Shown: positions 16,839-26,160 of the stretch, one piece after another
How the letters are laid out: each line of letters opens with the position of its first letter
How positions within the stretch are numbered: the first letter of the stretch is position 1
NCBI RefSeq assembly: GCF_017052465.1
Contig: NZ_JAFHKT010000114.1
Location: 1 to 64,000 of the forward strand
Length of the DNA: 64,000 bases
Source of the DNA: Arthrobacter pascens
Lineage (GTDB): Bacteria; Actinomycetota; Actinomycetes; Actinomycetales; Micrococcaceae
Direction of reading: 5' to 3'
Position numbers and translations under genes: made by a program
Notes under the pieces: generated by a model
What the model saw: only the letters and a program-made list of their open reading frames with translations
Databases searched by the model: none
What the model was told of the DNA's origin: nothing

Positions 16839-18529
16839 GCGGGGCAGAAACCATCGATCTGCAGCTCCTGGCGGACTCGGCGCACGTTGACGCGGTCCTT
16901 CGCTGCTGGGTGCGGGAACGCGGGGTGGCGGTCGACGGCGACGGCATCTTCACGGCGGTCCCCGGCACTCCGCTGAACGTGAGCGCCCGCTGCACCCACT
17001 TCTCCCGGACGGGCTTGCACAGCTTCAGCGACGTGGCGGCGGTGCACCCGGACGGGACGCGGCATGACGTGGGCGCCGAAGAACTGCTGTCCCTCCTGAC
17101 AACAGGGGCAGATGAGCAGGAACGCTCCCTCCTGCTGCGCCGGACGCGGGAATCGATCCGCAACGTCAGCACCTTCGCTGCCAGGGAAAGGAGTGCTTCG
17201 CTGGACAGTCCGTTGTTCCTGGACGGTGAACGGTCACTCCTCCTGGGCCACCTGCAGCACCCCGCCCCAAAGAGCAGGGACGAGCTCGGCGCAGACGAAC
17301 TCGAGGCATACTCTCCAGAGCTCGGCGGACGCTTCCAGCTGCACTGGTTCGAGGCGCACCGCTCGGTGGTTGCACAGGACCAAGCCGCCGATGCCCCTTC
17401 CCTCGGGGGCAAGGACGTGCACGAACTGCTCGCCGGGATTGCCGGGTACAGCCCTGCACCCGGTCACGTACTGATCCCGGCACACCCCTGGCAGGCGGCG
17501 GCCGTGCAGCAGCGCGGGGCCGTCCGGGAGCTGATGGCCGCCGGGCTGCTCCGGCCGCTGGGTCCCCTGGGCGATGAATGGTGGGCCACCTCAAGCCTGC
17601 GAACGCTCTTCCACCCGGACCACGCAGTGATGCTGAAGCTGTCCACGGGACTGAAAATCACCAACTCAGTCAGGGATGCGACCGCCACTGAACTCAAGCG
17701 GGGCGTCGAAGTAGACCGGCTGATTGGTGCCGGATACATCACGCACAGCGATCCGGGCTTTACCATCGTCAGGGATCCGGCCTGGGCGGCCGTCATTGAC
17801 CCCTCGGATGCCACGGGCGGAACCCTGACCGGGCTCGACGTCTCGCTCCGGGAGGTCCCGGACGGCGTCGACCGGATGGTGTGCCTGGCAGGCCTCATTG
17901 CGCCCTCGGCTCCCTCCGGTCCGGATGCGTGGGGCCCAAGTCTCCTGGCACGGTGGTGCACCGACCCTGTGGCGTGGCTTGGCACTTATGTCGACCGCGT
18001 CCTCGTGCCGATGCTCGGCCTGTACGCCACCACCGGCATCGGACTTGAAGGCCACCAGCAGAACACCCTGGTGTGCCTGGACGCTGACGGCGCGATCACC
18101 GGTGGTGCCTACCGCGACAACCAGGGCTACTACCTGGCCGCCTCCCGACTGGCCGACGTGCTGGCCTGCACCGGGGAAAAGAGCAGCACCCTGGCCGTCG
18201 TCGAGGACGGCATCGTCGACGACCGGCTGACCTACTACCTCCTGCACAACCAGGTGCTCTCCCTTGTCGGATCGATGGCGGCCGAAGGAATGGCGGATGA
18301 GGAACTTCTGCTCGCGGTGGTGCGCGAGCGGCTGCAGGCGGCACTCCCGGCCCTGGCCGAGGAGGGCCCGGCCGGGGTGCGGCTGGTGAAGCGCTGGCTG
18401 AACACCCCGACCCTGCCGTGCAAGGCGCATCTGGCGACCCGGCTGGCCGGAATCGACGAGGTGGTGGCGCCCCTGGACGCCCAGTCCGTGTACCTGGACG
18501 TTCCCAACCCCCTGGTGGTCCGCGCATGA
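16835..18529 (+). CDS. IucA/IucC-family NRPS-independent siderophore synthetase (first)
   Basis: 564 residues. Family motifs: [12 protein letters not shown] (ATP and substrate pocket), [20 protein letters not shown], and [15 protein letters not shown] in the C-terminal lobe. NIS synthetases adenylate a carboxylate, usually citrate, and condense it with an amine or hydroxylamine. With a second such enzyme at 19122, each probably acylates one end of citrate. ATGA overlaps on both sides show strict translational coupling. It is shorter at the N-terminus than the second synthetase. Confidence 0.9.
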   Translation: MSGAETIDLQLLADSAHVDAVLRCWVRERGVAVDGDGIFTAVPGTPLNVSARCTHFSRTGLHSFSDVAAVHPDGTRHDVGAEELLSLLTTGADEQERSLLLRRTRESIRNVSTFAARERSASLDSPLFLDGERSLLLGHLQHPAPKSRDELGADELEAYSPELGGRFQLHWFEAHRSVVAQDQAADAPSLGGKDVHELLAGIAGYSPAPGHVLIPAHPWQAAAVQQRGAVRELMAAGLLRPLGPLGDEWWATSSLRTLFHPDHAVMLKLSTGLKITNSVRDATATELKRGVEVDRLIGAGYITHSDPGFTIVRDPAWAAVIDPSDATGGTLTGLDVSLREVPDGVDRMVCLAGLIAPSAPSGPDAWGPSLLARWCTDPVAWLGTYVDRVLVPMLGLYATTGIGLEGHQQNTLVCLDADGAITGGAYRDNQGYYLAASRLADVLACTGEKSSTLAVVEDGIVDDRLTYYLLHNQVLSLVGSMAAEGMADEELLLAVVRERLQAALPALAEEGPAGVRLVKRWLNTPTLPCKAHLATRLAGIDEVVAPLDAQSVYLDVPNPLVVRA

Positions 18530-19125
18530 ACGGCTTGAAGTGGAACCGGAACCTGTTGCTGGAGGACCACGCCCTTCGGCTGGCCACGCCGGCTGATGCG
18601 GAAGGCCTGGCAACCCTCATGGCCGAGCCCGACGTCGAGCAGTGGTGGCACCAGGCCTGGGCAGCGGACAGATGGGCGGAGTACGTTGCCGGACTGCTCC
18701 GGGACCCCGACAGCCTGGCGCTGACGCTTGTTGCAGGAGAGCGCGTGACGGGCTATGTCGAGGTCTACCGGGTGGCAGCCGATGACCTGGGCCGGCATAT
18801 CGAACACACCCAGACCGACCTTGGGATGCACCTCGCCCTCGGGGAACTGTCGAGGGGCCGCGGCCTGGGCGCACGTGTGATCCGCGGCGTACTGGAAAGC
18901 GCCCCGGAGGTCCTGGCTGGCTGCGGGCGTCTCGTGGCGGAGCCGGACTTCCTGAACAAACGGTCCCACCGCGCCTTCGGCGATGCCGGCTTCCAGTCCG
19001 TTGGCACCGTGCAGTTGCCTGACAAGACCGCCCTGCTCATGGCGGCCGAGCCCGCTCCGCCTCCGCGGGATACGGAGTCCTCCCAGGACGCGAAGGAAGC
19101 CTGCCGTGAAGGAGCCCAGCTATGA
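18526..19125 (+). CDS. GNAT acyltransferase of siderophore synthesis (DesC/RhbD/IucB-like)
   Basis: 199 residues. The siderophore-type GNAT pattern is visible: EQWWHQAW in the N-terminal part, then RHIEHTQTDLGMHLALGEL, the acetyl-CoA loop SRGRGLGARVIRGVLE, and LVAEPDFLNKRSHRAFGDAG. It should acetylate the N-hydroxy-diamine to a hydroxamate. The last 25 residues are a polar tail. Its position between two synthetase genes and the ATGA overlaps fix its role in the pathway. Confidence 0.88.
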   Translation: MNGLKWNRNLLLEDHALRLATPADAEGLATLMAEPDVEQWWHQAWAADRWAEYVAGLLRDPDSLALTLVAGERVTGYVEVYRVAADDLGRHIEHTQTDLGMHLALGELSRGRGLGARVIRGVLESAPEVLAGCGRLVAEPDFLNKRSHRAFGDAGFQSVGTVQLPDKTALLMAAEPAPPPRDTESSQDAKEACREGAQL

Positions 19126-20891
19126 CCCATCTGCCATCCGCAAGGCTTCTGGCAAAGCTCATCGGTGCTCTGCTCTCCGAGGAGTTGCTCAGCGCTGAAG
19201 CAGCGAGCGCTGAATTAACGGGCGCGGGGTCCACGGAGTCTCTTCAACTCCACCTCGAAAGTTCGTCCTACCTGTTCCAGGCCAGGCGGACCGGCTTCGG
19301 CTCTTACGTCGTCGATCCGGAATCCGTCCGCAGAGTCAGCCGTGGCGTGCTGGGCGATGACGAGAGCGAACCGGCGGATGATCCGGGGCGGTTCGTCGTG
19401 GATGCAGCCAGCACGCTCGGACTGACCGGGACCACCGTGGCCAACTACATCGCCGAGCTGTCCGCAACGCTCGCCGCCGATGCGCAGCTGGCAGCGCAGG
19501 GGATCCCGGCCAAGGAGCTGGTTCGCCTGCCCCATGCACAGATGGAAGGACAGCTGACCGGCCACCCCCTGCTGGTGGCCAACAAGGGAAGGCTCGGCTT
19601 CTCGGCGTCCGACTGCGCGCAGTACGCCCCGGAGGCCGGCAGGCCGCTGCGTCCGGTGTGGCTTGCCGTGTCGCGCAGGCTGGCCGAGTTCCGGTCCGTT
19701 CCGTCCATGTCCGAGCATGACCTGATCGACCGCGAACTGGATCTCGCAACGCAGGAACGCTTCACGGCCGTCCTGCGCGAAGCCGGGGGCGACCCGTCCG
19801 GCTACGTGCTGCTCCCTGCGCACCCCTGGCAGGTGGATCACGTGGTCCGGCAACTGTGGTCCGGCAGCCTGCTGTCCGGGCAGATCGTTGTCCTGGGGGA
19901 ACAGGAGGACCAATACCTGCCCACGCAGTCGATCCGCACCCTGGTGAACGTTGACGAGCCATCCAAACTGCAGATCAAGTTGCCGCTGAAAGTCCTGAAT
20001 ACCTCGGTGTACCGCGGCATTCCGAGGCATTGCTCGTTGGCTGCTCCGATGACAACGCATTGGATGCGGTCCATCTGGGACGCCGATCCGTTCCTGGGCC
20101 GCCACACCGTGCTGCTGGGTGAAGTGGCCTCCGTAACGGTGCGGCATCCCCACCTCGCGGACTACCCCGGCGTGCCTTACCAATGGGACGAGACACTGGG
20201 CTGCATCTGGCGTGAGCCCGTGGACCCCTCCCTGGCCGAGGGCGAGACGGTATGGCCCCTGGCAATGGTGCTGCACGAGGACCCGACCGGCGCCACGGCA
20301 ATCGAGGCCCTGGCCGAACTCTCCGGCCGGGAGCTGGCGGACTGGCTCGGGGCCCTGGTGTCGGTTACCGTCCGGCCGCTGCTGCACCTGCTGCGCACCT
20401 ACGGGGTGAGCGTGAACCCGCACGGCGAGAACCTCATGCTCATTTGCGATGCCGAGGGGATGCCGAGCCGGCTCGTCATCAAGGACCTCGTGGACGACGT
20501 GTGCGTGAGCACTGACCCTGTTCCGGCGCGTTCCTGGGAACCTGACGGCCACGTCCGTGTGCTGCCCCGCAAACCGTGGCACGTGCTCCGGCAGTACATT
20601 GTTGACGCGCTGTTCCTGGGGGTCTGGGGTCCGCTCGGTGAGTTGCTGGATGCCCGCGGCCTGCCGGTGACGTCGGCGGACTTGTGGAACCTGACCCGTG
20701 AGGTCATCACGGAGTACGCCGACTCCCACCCGGGGCAGGCAGCCCGGCTGGAAGCTACCGGCTTCCTGGGCCGGGAGTTCGGACGCTACCCGCTCAACGG
20801 CTATCGCCTGCGCCTGGGCTACACCGACCTCGATACGCGGCCGCCTGTTCCGAAGGCAGGAACCATGCCGAACCCGATGTACCGGCCCTGA
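19122..20891 (+). CDS. IucA/IucC-family NRPS-independent siderophore synthetase (second)
   Basis: 589 residues with the full NIS fold: LPHAQMEGQLTGHPLLVANK (ATP-binding entry), LLPAHPWQVDHVV, QSIRTLVNVDEP, then KLQIKLPLKVLNTSVYRGI and NPHGENLMLICD, FerM-like C-terminus included. It is the last gene of the operon and is followed by a perfect hairpin terminator. Together with the first synthetase it would complete a bis-amide of citrate, as in aerobactin, schizokinen or arthrobactin. Which synthetase acts first cannot be read from sequence. Confidence 0.92.
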   Translation: MTHLPSARLLAKLIGALLSEELLSAEAASAELTGAGSTESLQLHLESSSYLFQARRTGFGSYVVDPESVRRVSRGVLGDDESEPADDPGRFVVDAASTLGLTGTTVANYIAELSATLAADAQLAAQGIPAKELVRLPHAQMEGQLTGHPLLVANKGRLGFSASDCAQYAPEAGRPLRPVWLAVSRRLAEFRSVPSMSEHDLIDRELDLATQERFTAVLREAGGDPSGYVLLPAHPWQVDHVVRQLWSGSLLSGQIVVLGEQEDQYLPTQSIRTLVNVDEPSKLQIKLPLKVLNTSVYRGIPRHCSLAAPMTTHWMRSIWDADPFLGRHTVLLGEVASVTVRHPHLADYPGVPYQWDETLGCIWREPVDPSLAEGETVWPLAMVLHEDPTGATAIEALAELSGRELADWLGALVSVTVRPLLHLLRTYGVSVNPHGENLMLICDAEGMPSRLVIKDLVDDVCVSTDPVPARSWEPDGHVRVLPRKPWHVLRQYIVDALFLGVWGPLGELLDARGLPVTSADLWNLTREVITEYADSHPGQAARLEATGFLGREFGRYPLNGYRLRLGYTDLDTRPPVPKAGTMPNPMYRP

Positions 20892-20914
20892 CCTGCATGT
20901 CCCCGCTGGTGGCA

Positions 20915-20949
20915 CGCCCTTCCCGGCCCGGCGCGTCCCGGGAAGGGCG
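20915..20949 (+). terminator. Hairpin after the siderophore operon
   Basis: CGCCCTTCCCGG (20915-20926) and CCGGGAAGGGCG (20938-20949) form a perfect 12-bp stem with an 11-base loop, 24 bases after the operon stop codon. There is no long T run, but it is the only strong hairpin between the operon and the leaderless SDR gene. Confidence 0.65.
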
Positions 20950-20965
20950 GCGCTAAGCTAGCGTC

Positions 20966-21751
20966 ATGACGACAGCCCTCATCACCGGTGCCACTGCGGG
21001 GCTCGGCGCGGAATTCGCGCGCCAGCTCGCGGAACAGGGCCACGACGTGGTCCTCGTGGCCCGCGACGAACAGCGCCTCAAGGCGACCGCGGCGGACCTC
21101 GAACGGCGGTACGGCACCACGGCTGAGGTGCTGCCCGCCGACCTGACGGACGACGCCGGAGTGGCCGCCGTCGTCGCCCGGCTTTCCGATGCCGCGCGTC
21201 CCGTGGAGGTGCTGGTTAACAACGCAGGAATGGGACTGCTCGAGGACTTCGACCGGAACAGCATCGAGGATGAGAAGAGCCATCTGAAACTGCATGTCCA
21301 AACAGCCATGGAGCTCAGCCATGCTGCCTTGCAGGGGATGCTCGCGCGTGGTTCGGGGCGGATCATCAACGTGGCCAGCGTGGCGGCGTTCCTTCCCCGC
21401 GGTTCCTATTCGGCGGCGAAGGCGTGGCTGCTCAGTTTCAGCCGCTGGGCCAACCTTGCTTACTCACCGCGGGGAGTGAAGGTCACGGCGGTCTGCCCGG
21501 GCTTCGTCCACACTGAGTTCCACGACAGGATGGGAATGGACAAGTCCGTCGCCCCCGGCTGGACGTGGCTGCGCGCAGGAAGGGTGGTCCGGGAAGGCCT
21601 GGCCGACAACGCCCGGGGCAAGGCCGTGTCCGTTCCCACGAAGCGCTACAAAGTGCTGGCCGCCGCCGCGCGGATCCTGCCGGACCGGATCACTGCAGGC
21701 CCGCCGAGGAAGCCGAAGGAGCCGGTGGAGGGCTCCGGCGCGAACGGATAA
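20966..21751 (+). CDS. Short-chain dehydrogenase/reductase
   Basis: 261 residues. Cofactor motif TGATAGLGAEFARQL, structural VLVNNAGMGLLEDF, and the catalytic Ser-Tyr-Lys in NVASVAAFLPRGSYSAAKAW. An oxidoreductase of the classical SDR type, similar in layout to DltE/YqjQ-like proteins; the substrate is unknown. A -10-like TAAGCT ends exactly 6 bases before the ATG with no ribosome binding site, suggesting a leaderless transcript. Its 3' end overlaps the convergent FUSC gene by 62 bases. Confidence 0.88.
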   Translation: MTTALITGATAGLGAEFARQLAEQGHDVVLVARDEQRLKATAADLERRYGTTAEVLPADLTDDAGVAAVVARLSDAARPVEVLVNNAGMGLLEDFDRNSIEDEKSHLKLHVQTAMELSHAALQGMLARGSGRIINVASVAAFLPRGSYSAAKAWLLSFSRWANLAYSPRGVKVTAVCPGFVHTEFHDRMGMDKSVAPGWTWLRAGRVVREGLADNARGKAVSVPTKRYKVLAAAARILPDRITAGPPRKPKEPVEGSGANG

Positions 21752-22775
21752 ACACCACCACCAGGATGCCGGTCACTGCCCCCACGGCAGTTTCGACTCC
21801 GCGTTCGGTAATGAGCACGTACGGGTCGGCCGGAGCAGCCAGCTGCGTCATCAGGAGTATGACCGGCGTGAAGGAGACCATCGCCAGCCCGTAGTGCCGC
21901 GCCATGAACAGCTCAGTGGTGAACTGGAAGACAATGACCAGGACGGCGAGGACGGCCGCTTCGGCCCCCGGGAAGTGGGGGAGCAGGGCCCAGGGGCCCG
22001 GCAGAAGCACGACGGCGACAATCACCAGCCCCAACAGCGTTCCGATGATGCGGTGGATACCGCGGTGGACGCTGCTGGGCAGGTCCGCGCCGGCGAGCGG
22101 AACAGCGGCGGCCGCCATTGCCCAATGCGGGTGGCCGCTGCCGGTGAGGACACCTACAGCACCCGCGGCGCCCACCGCGGCCGTGTAGCGCGCGGCGTGC
22201 ACGACGGCCCGCTGCCGGAAGCGCCCCTGCAGCCTGACGGCATTCCGCGTTGCACCGGGGTCCCATGCCCGGCCGCGGATCCAGCCGCCGAAACCCACGA
22301 AAAGCGAGAAGCCGGCCGATGCGGCCGCGATGAGCAGGGCAACGTACCAGGGAACAGCCGTGGGCACTGACGCGCAGGCGCCCAGGGCAAGGATGCCGAA
22401 AAAGGGGCCGTTGGGTTTGAGCCTCACCCTGTCCGAGTACACGGACCCAACACCTGCAAGGATCGCTTCCACCCCCACCAGCCACCAGGAATGCAGGTGG
22501 TTAACAGACAGGAAGACGCCGACCGCCACGCCGGACAGCAGCACAAGTGCCGCCTGCAGCTGGTGCCGGAGCCGGAGCTGGTGGGGCTCATTCCGCCCGT
22601 ACATGCCGGTCAGGGCGCCAAAGACGGCGTAGGTGATCAGGTCCGGCCGGCCGCCGAGTAAAAGGAGCAGTGACGGAACCGCCACGCTGATGGCCACCCG
22701 CAACGCGGAAACCTGGTCATTGTTCGCTGGTCCCAGGCTGTGGAGCTGCCGGAAGTGGCTCAGGACGGGCCGCAC
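21690..22775 (-). CDS. FUSC-family (aromatic acid exporter/YccS-like) membrane protein
   Basis: 361 residues. Start GTG 22775 is chosen because GGAGGAG lies 5 bases upstream; the frame is open further up but that part coincides with a terminator hairpin. It has two sets of membrane helices (for instance AISVAVPSLLLLLGG and VEAILAGVGSVYSD), with the FUSC pattern ITYAVFGALTGMYGR and RGIHRIIGTLLGLVIV. Probably an inner-membrane efflux or envelope protein; the substrate is unknown. Confidence 0.78.
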   Translation of the reverse strand: MRPVLSHFRQLHSLGPANNDQVSALRVAISVAVPSLLLLLGGRPDLITYAVFGALTGMYGRNEPHQLRLRHQLQAALVLLSGVAVGVFLSVNHLHSWWLVGVEAILAGVGSVYSDRVRLKPNGPFFGILALGACASVPTAVPWYVALLIAAASAGFSLFVGFGGWIRGRAWDPGATRNAVRLQGRFRQRAVVHAARYTAAVGAAGAVGVLTGSGHPHWAMAAAAVPLAGADLPSSVHRGIHRIIGTLLGLVIVAVVLLPGPWALLPHFPGAEAAVLAVLVIVFQFTTELFMARHYGLAMVSFTPVILLMTQLAAPADPYVLITERGVETAVGAVTGILVVVFIRSRRSPPPAPSASSAGLQ

Positions 22776-22897
22776 GGCAACTCCTCCAAACCGGTCAGGC
22801 TGGCCGTCCCGCGGGGCGGCACTCTGCAAAGGGACATTCCTATAGAAACTAGCACCGCGGGGACCGGACCCGGGATTTCTGTTATCCCTGGGCATGG

Positions 22898-22949
22898 CAA
22901 GGGCCTGCCCAGTGTGCTTCCCCCAAGGACAGCACACCGGACAGGCCTT
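22898..22949 (-). terminator. Imperfect stem-loop after the ProP-like transporter
   Basis: Two paired arms, GGCCTG (22902-22907) with CAGGCC (22942-22947) and GTGTGCT (22912-22918) with AGCACAC (22931-22937), separate the stop of the transporter at 22977 from the FUSC start at 22775. It probably ends transporter transcription. Confidence 0.55.
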
Positions 22950-22976
22950 CACCACGGACGCGGGGCGGTTGGACGA

Positions 22977-24599
22977 TCAGGCGTTGGCGGGAACCTTGTC
23001 CTTGTCCTTGTCCTTGTCCTGGTCCGCCTGGTCCGCCAGGATCTTCTTCTCGGCGTCCACGGCGTCGAACGGCAGGTCGTCGAGGTCAAGCAGCGGGTTG
23101 TCGTCCTGGCCAGCCACCAGTTCGCGGGCTTCGGCCTGCGTGTCCACGCTCGGCATGGAGCCCGGCAGCGGACGCTGGGCGGATTCCTTCAGGAAGTAGA
23201 TGGCGATGGCACCAATGGCCGAGGTGGCCATCAGGTAGTACGCCGGCATCATGTCGTTGTCCGTCGCCGAGATCAGTGCGGCGACGATGAACGGGGTGGT
23301 GCCGCCGAAGATCGCTACGGAGAAGTTGTAAGCGATTCCCATTGCGCCGTAGCGGCTGGCCGTGGGGAACTGGGCGGGCAGCGCCGAGGCCAGGTTGGCG
23401 ACGTAGAACGTCACCGGGAAGGCCACGAGGGCCAGGCCCGCCAGCGTGGACCAGGTGCTGCCGATGCCGATCAGCATGAACGCCGGGGCAGCCAGCACGA
23501 TGGTGCTCACCGCGCCGATCCACAGCACGGGGCGGCGGCCGATGCGGTCGGACAGCTTGCCGGTCAGGGGGATGCACAGGCTCATGACAATGAGGACGGG
23601 AATGGTCAGCAGAGTGCCGTGGACCGGATCGTAGCCCTTGGACTCGGTGAGGTAGGTCGGCATGTAGGAGGTCAGGGCGTAACCGGCCGTGTTGGCAGCG
23701 GCTACCAGAATCATGGCCACGATGAGTGAGCGCCAGTAGGCCTTGATGATTCCGACCGGGCCCTTGACGGCGGCAGCGTCTCCGGCTGAACCGTCCTTGG
23801 CCTGCTCCTCCTGGGCATCCAGCGTTGCCTGGAACTGCGGGGATTCCTCGATCTTGTTACGGAAGTACACGGCGATGAGGCCGAGCGGGCCGGCAATGAG
23901 GAACGGCAAGCGCCATCCCCATTCCTCCATGGCGGACTGGCCCAGCGTCAGCTGGAGCACGGAAACCAGGGCCGCGCCGAGTGCAAACCCGAGGTAGCTG
24001 CCCAGGTCCAGGAAGCTGGCGAAGAAGCCGCGCCGCTTGTCCGGGGCGTACTCGCTCACGAAGGTGGTGGCGCCGGCGTATTCGCCGCCCGTGGAGAAGC
24101 CCTGGATAATCTTGAGCAGCACCAGCAGGCCAGCCGCCCAGATGCCGATCTGGGCATAACCCGGAAGCAGGCCAATGGCGAACGTGCTCGCGGCCATCAG
24201 CATCAGCGTGGCCGCAAGGACCTTCTGGCGTCCGATCTTGTCACCAAGCCAGCCAAAGATCACGCCGCCCAGCGGGCGGGCGATGAAGGTAGCAGCAAAC
24301 GTGCCCAGCAGGAACAGCGTCTGAACCTTGGCGTCAGCCTCAGGCAGGAACACGGGTCCCATGGTGGTGATCAGATAGCCGAACACGCCGACGTCGTACC
24401 ACTCCATGGTGTTGCCGACGATGGTGCCGCCGAGCGCCTTCTTCAGCATGGGCTGGTCTACGACGTTGACGTCGGACTCCTTGAGCCGGCGACGTAAGAG
24501 TAGCTTTGGTTTCTTCACACCCTGGGGTGCCACTTGGTTGGTTCCGCCGGCGTTCATAACGCCTGCTGAAGAGTCGGTCGTGCTTCGGTCTATGGGCAT
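22977..24599 (-). CDS. MHS-family major facilitator, ProP-like proton/osmolyte symporter
   Basis: 540 residues from ATG 24599, with AGGAG 8 bases upstream; an ATG at 24623 also opens the frame. The MHS signature is clear: GNTMEWYDVGVFGYLITTMG in the first helix, GWLGDKIGRQKVL in loop 2-3, and GFSTGGEYAGATTFVSEYAP. Family members import proline, glycine betaine, ectoine, or organic acids with protons. The cytoplasmic C-terminus has an Asp/Lys dipeptide run encoded by four perfect CTTGTC repeats (22995-23018). No regulator adjoins. Confidence 0.87.
   Translation of the reverse strand: MPIDRSTTDSSAGVMNAGGTNQVAPQGVKKPKLLLRRRLKESDVNVVDQPMLKKALGGTIVGNTMEWYDVGVFGYLITTMGPVFLPEADAKVQTLFLLGTFAATFIARPLGGVIFGWLGDKIGRQKVLAATLMLMAASTFAIGLLPGYAQIGIWAAGLLVLLKIIQGFSTGGEYAGATTFVSEYAPDKRRGFFASFLDLGSYLGFALGAALVSVLQLTLGQSAMEEWGWRLPFLIAGPLGLIAVYFRNKIEESPQFQATLDAQEEQAKDGSAGDAAAVKGPVGIIKAYWRSLIVAMILVAAANTAGYALTSYMPTYLTESKGYDPVHGTLLTIPVLIVMSLCIPLTGKLSDRIGRRPVLWIGAVSTIVLAAPAFMLIGIGSTWSTLAGLALVAFPVTFYVANLASALPAQFPTASRYGAMGIAYNFSVAIFGGTTPFIVAALISATDNDMMPAYYLMATSAIGAIAIYFLKESAQRPLPGSMPSVDTQAEARELVAGQDDNPLLDLDDLPFDAVDAEKKILADQADQDKDKDKDKVPANA
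22995..23018. repeat. Four tandem CTTGTC hexamers inside the transporter C-terminus
   Basis: Four exact CTTGTC copies, followed by a degenerate CTGGTC. On the coding strand they spell alternating Lys and Asp near the protein end. The tract is prone to slippage in units of 6, which would keep the frame and only alter tail length. Confidence 0.8.
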
Positions 24600-25012
24600 T
24601 TGGGCGACTCCTGTGGAGGTCATTTGCTTGCGACTTGTAGCTGCCCCGCTCCGGGCAGGCCTTCAATTTTACGCGATTTTCGTGGCGGACGAGGGCTTCG
24701 TGCCGTATGATCCGGTGTTTCAGCCCGGAATGCGGGTCAGATCCCAGATTTGTTTTGCCCGGTTTCACCCCGTGATTCCGCGGAATAGGCGCCCGCACCG
24801 GCATCGTTATCAAAAATTTTCGTTTCAGGGCCAGTTTTGGGACCGAAATCATGGGTAGAGGGGGTCCTTCGGACGCGGCGGGCGGCCGTATTGGGGCCGG
24901 AAATGAGCGCGGATTGAACCGATTACCCACGGTGCTCGTCTGATCGGGTAACCCGGTCCGGGATCCGGGGCCGTGGGAACAGGATTGACGACTCCAGTCA
25001 GGGGTGTTGGGC
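24600..25012. other. Intergenic region without a recognisable gene
   Basis: Divergent spacer between the ProP-like transporter and the DUF2231 gene. It is less GC-rich than its neighbours in the middle (around 24810-24840). A loose dyad ATTACCC / GGGTAA lies near 24921-24954. No ORF with coding character, RNA gene or repeat family was seen. It presumably holds both promoters. Confidence 0.5.
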
Positions 25013-25519
25013 ATGGACTATGTAATCAGCGGTCTGCCACTGCATGTACTGGTGGTGCACGGCACTGTGGTCGTCGTGCCTGTGGCAGCCGTGTGCACGG
25101 TGCTGAGCATCGTGTGGCCGGCAGCCCGCAGGCGGCTTGGAATCGTGACCCCGCTCATTGCCCTGGTGGCGCTCATCACGGTCCCCATCACCCAGCAGTC
25201 CGGGGAATGGCTGATGCAGCGGGTGGACACGACCCCTGCCATCACAACCCACTCCAACCTCGGGGGCACACTTCTGCCCTGGGTCACCGGCGTGTTTATC
25301 GTGGCCATCGCTCAATGGCTGTGGTTCCGGTACGGGACCACTCAGGCGGACGGAGTGCGGAGGAAACTCGGAACCGCGGGTATCCGCATTGCCGCGGCAA
25401 TCGCCGTCGTGCTGGTTCTTGTCCTGTGCGGCGGAACGGTCATCAGGGTGGTGGAGATCGGGGAAGCCGGATCCCGCGCCGTCTGGGAAGGCTCCTTTAA
25501 CAGCGGGACCCGGGACTGA
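25013..25519 (+). CDS. DUF2231-type membrane protein
   Basis: 168 residues with four hydrophobic helices. It begins MDYVISGLPLHVLVVHGTVV, matching the GxPLHPxxVH core of DUF2231 membrane proteins, in which the conserved histidines may bind haem or a metal. ATG 25013 follows AGGGGTG. The C-terminal 25 residues are outside the membrane. Monocistronic; function unknown. Confidence 0.78.
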   Translation: MDYVISGLPLHVLVVHGTVVVVPVAAVCTVLSIVWPAARRRLGIVTPLIALVALITVPITQQSGEWLMQRVDTTPAITTHSNLGGTLLPWVTGVFIVAIAQWLWFRYGTTQADGVRRKLGTAGIRIAAAIAVVLVLVLCGGTVIRVVEIGEAGSRAVWEGSFNSGTRD

Positions 25520-25780
25520 GGGCCTTGCGGGGGTTCCCGCCCGGCAGGTTTCTGCATATCGTGGAGCCATGGGAACACTGATCTTTGAGTAGGTGGCCGG
25601 CCGGCCGCCGTCGGATTGCTCCGCGGACTGCCGCCCCGCCATCTACACCACAAAAGTCCACGCCTGTTGAGGCCCTGCCTCCGCGGTGTTCCCGGTCTCG
25701 CCGGAACTTCAGACTCCGGCCGCCGGCAGCCCGAAGGCAGTCCTGCAATGGCTTCGTTTCATCGGGGAAAGGAAGAACAA

Positions 25781-26041
25781 ATGGCTGACACGAACAAAGG
25801 ACGCTCCATCAAACCAGAGGTGGCATCACACCTGGCAGAGTCAATGGACAGGCCGCCGCTGCCCACGCCGGAAACCATTGCCGTGACATCGGCGATGGGC
25901 GGCGGGCATCAGTGGCCGGACGGCAACGGCAAGCACCGCCATCCCAAGGACCGCGGTTCGAACCGCGGCCGCGTGGGCCAGGAGGCCGCTGTGACCGCTG
26001 TCCACCGGACCAGCCGTCCCCAGATGCCGCACTCGTCCTGA
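25781..26041 (+). CDS. Small hydrophilic hypothetical protein
   Basis: 86 residues from ATG 25781 with AAGGAAG upstream; an upstream ATG in frame has no ribosome binding site. It starts MADTNKGRSIKPEVASHLAE and continues PPLPTPETIAVTSAMGGGHQ, with no membrane segment and a Gly/His/Arg-rich second half. A strong terminator follows. The family is not recognised. Confidence 0.6.
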   Translation: MADTNKGRSIKPEVASHLAESMDRPPLPTPETIAVTSAMGGGHQWPDGNGKHRHPKDRGSNRGRVGQEAAVTAVHRTSRPQMPHSS

Positions 26042-26075
26042 GCTGCTGAGGACTCGCAAATGGTCTGAAGATACG

Positions 26076-26121
26076 CAAACGGCCTGGCGACGCGCGAATT
26101 CGCGTGTCGCCAGGCCGTTTG
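26076..26121. terminator. Strong bidirectional terminator
   Basis: Arms at 26076-26096 and 26101-26121 (left arm begins CAAACGGCCTGGCGAC) pair over 21 positions with one G-T pair and an AATT loop. AAA precedes and TTT follows inside the stem ends. It separates the small gene ending at 26041 from the convergent ligD. Confidence 0.85.
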
Positions 26122-26160
26122 AGTGTCGCGGGAAGCTTTGCGCGTCTCAGGCAGCTTTGG

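Noticed and set aside
22776..22955. N-terminal extension of the FUSC protein
   Set aside because: The extension is the antisense of the terminator hairpin at 22898-22949, whereas GTG 22775 has an ideal ribosome binding site.
25570..25592. Seven-codon frame starting MGTLIFE
   Set aside because: It resembles the first residues of a small actinobacterial family, but it stops at once; too short to support a gene or pseudogene.
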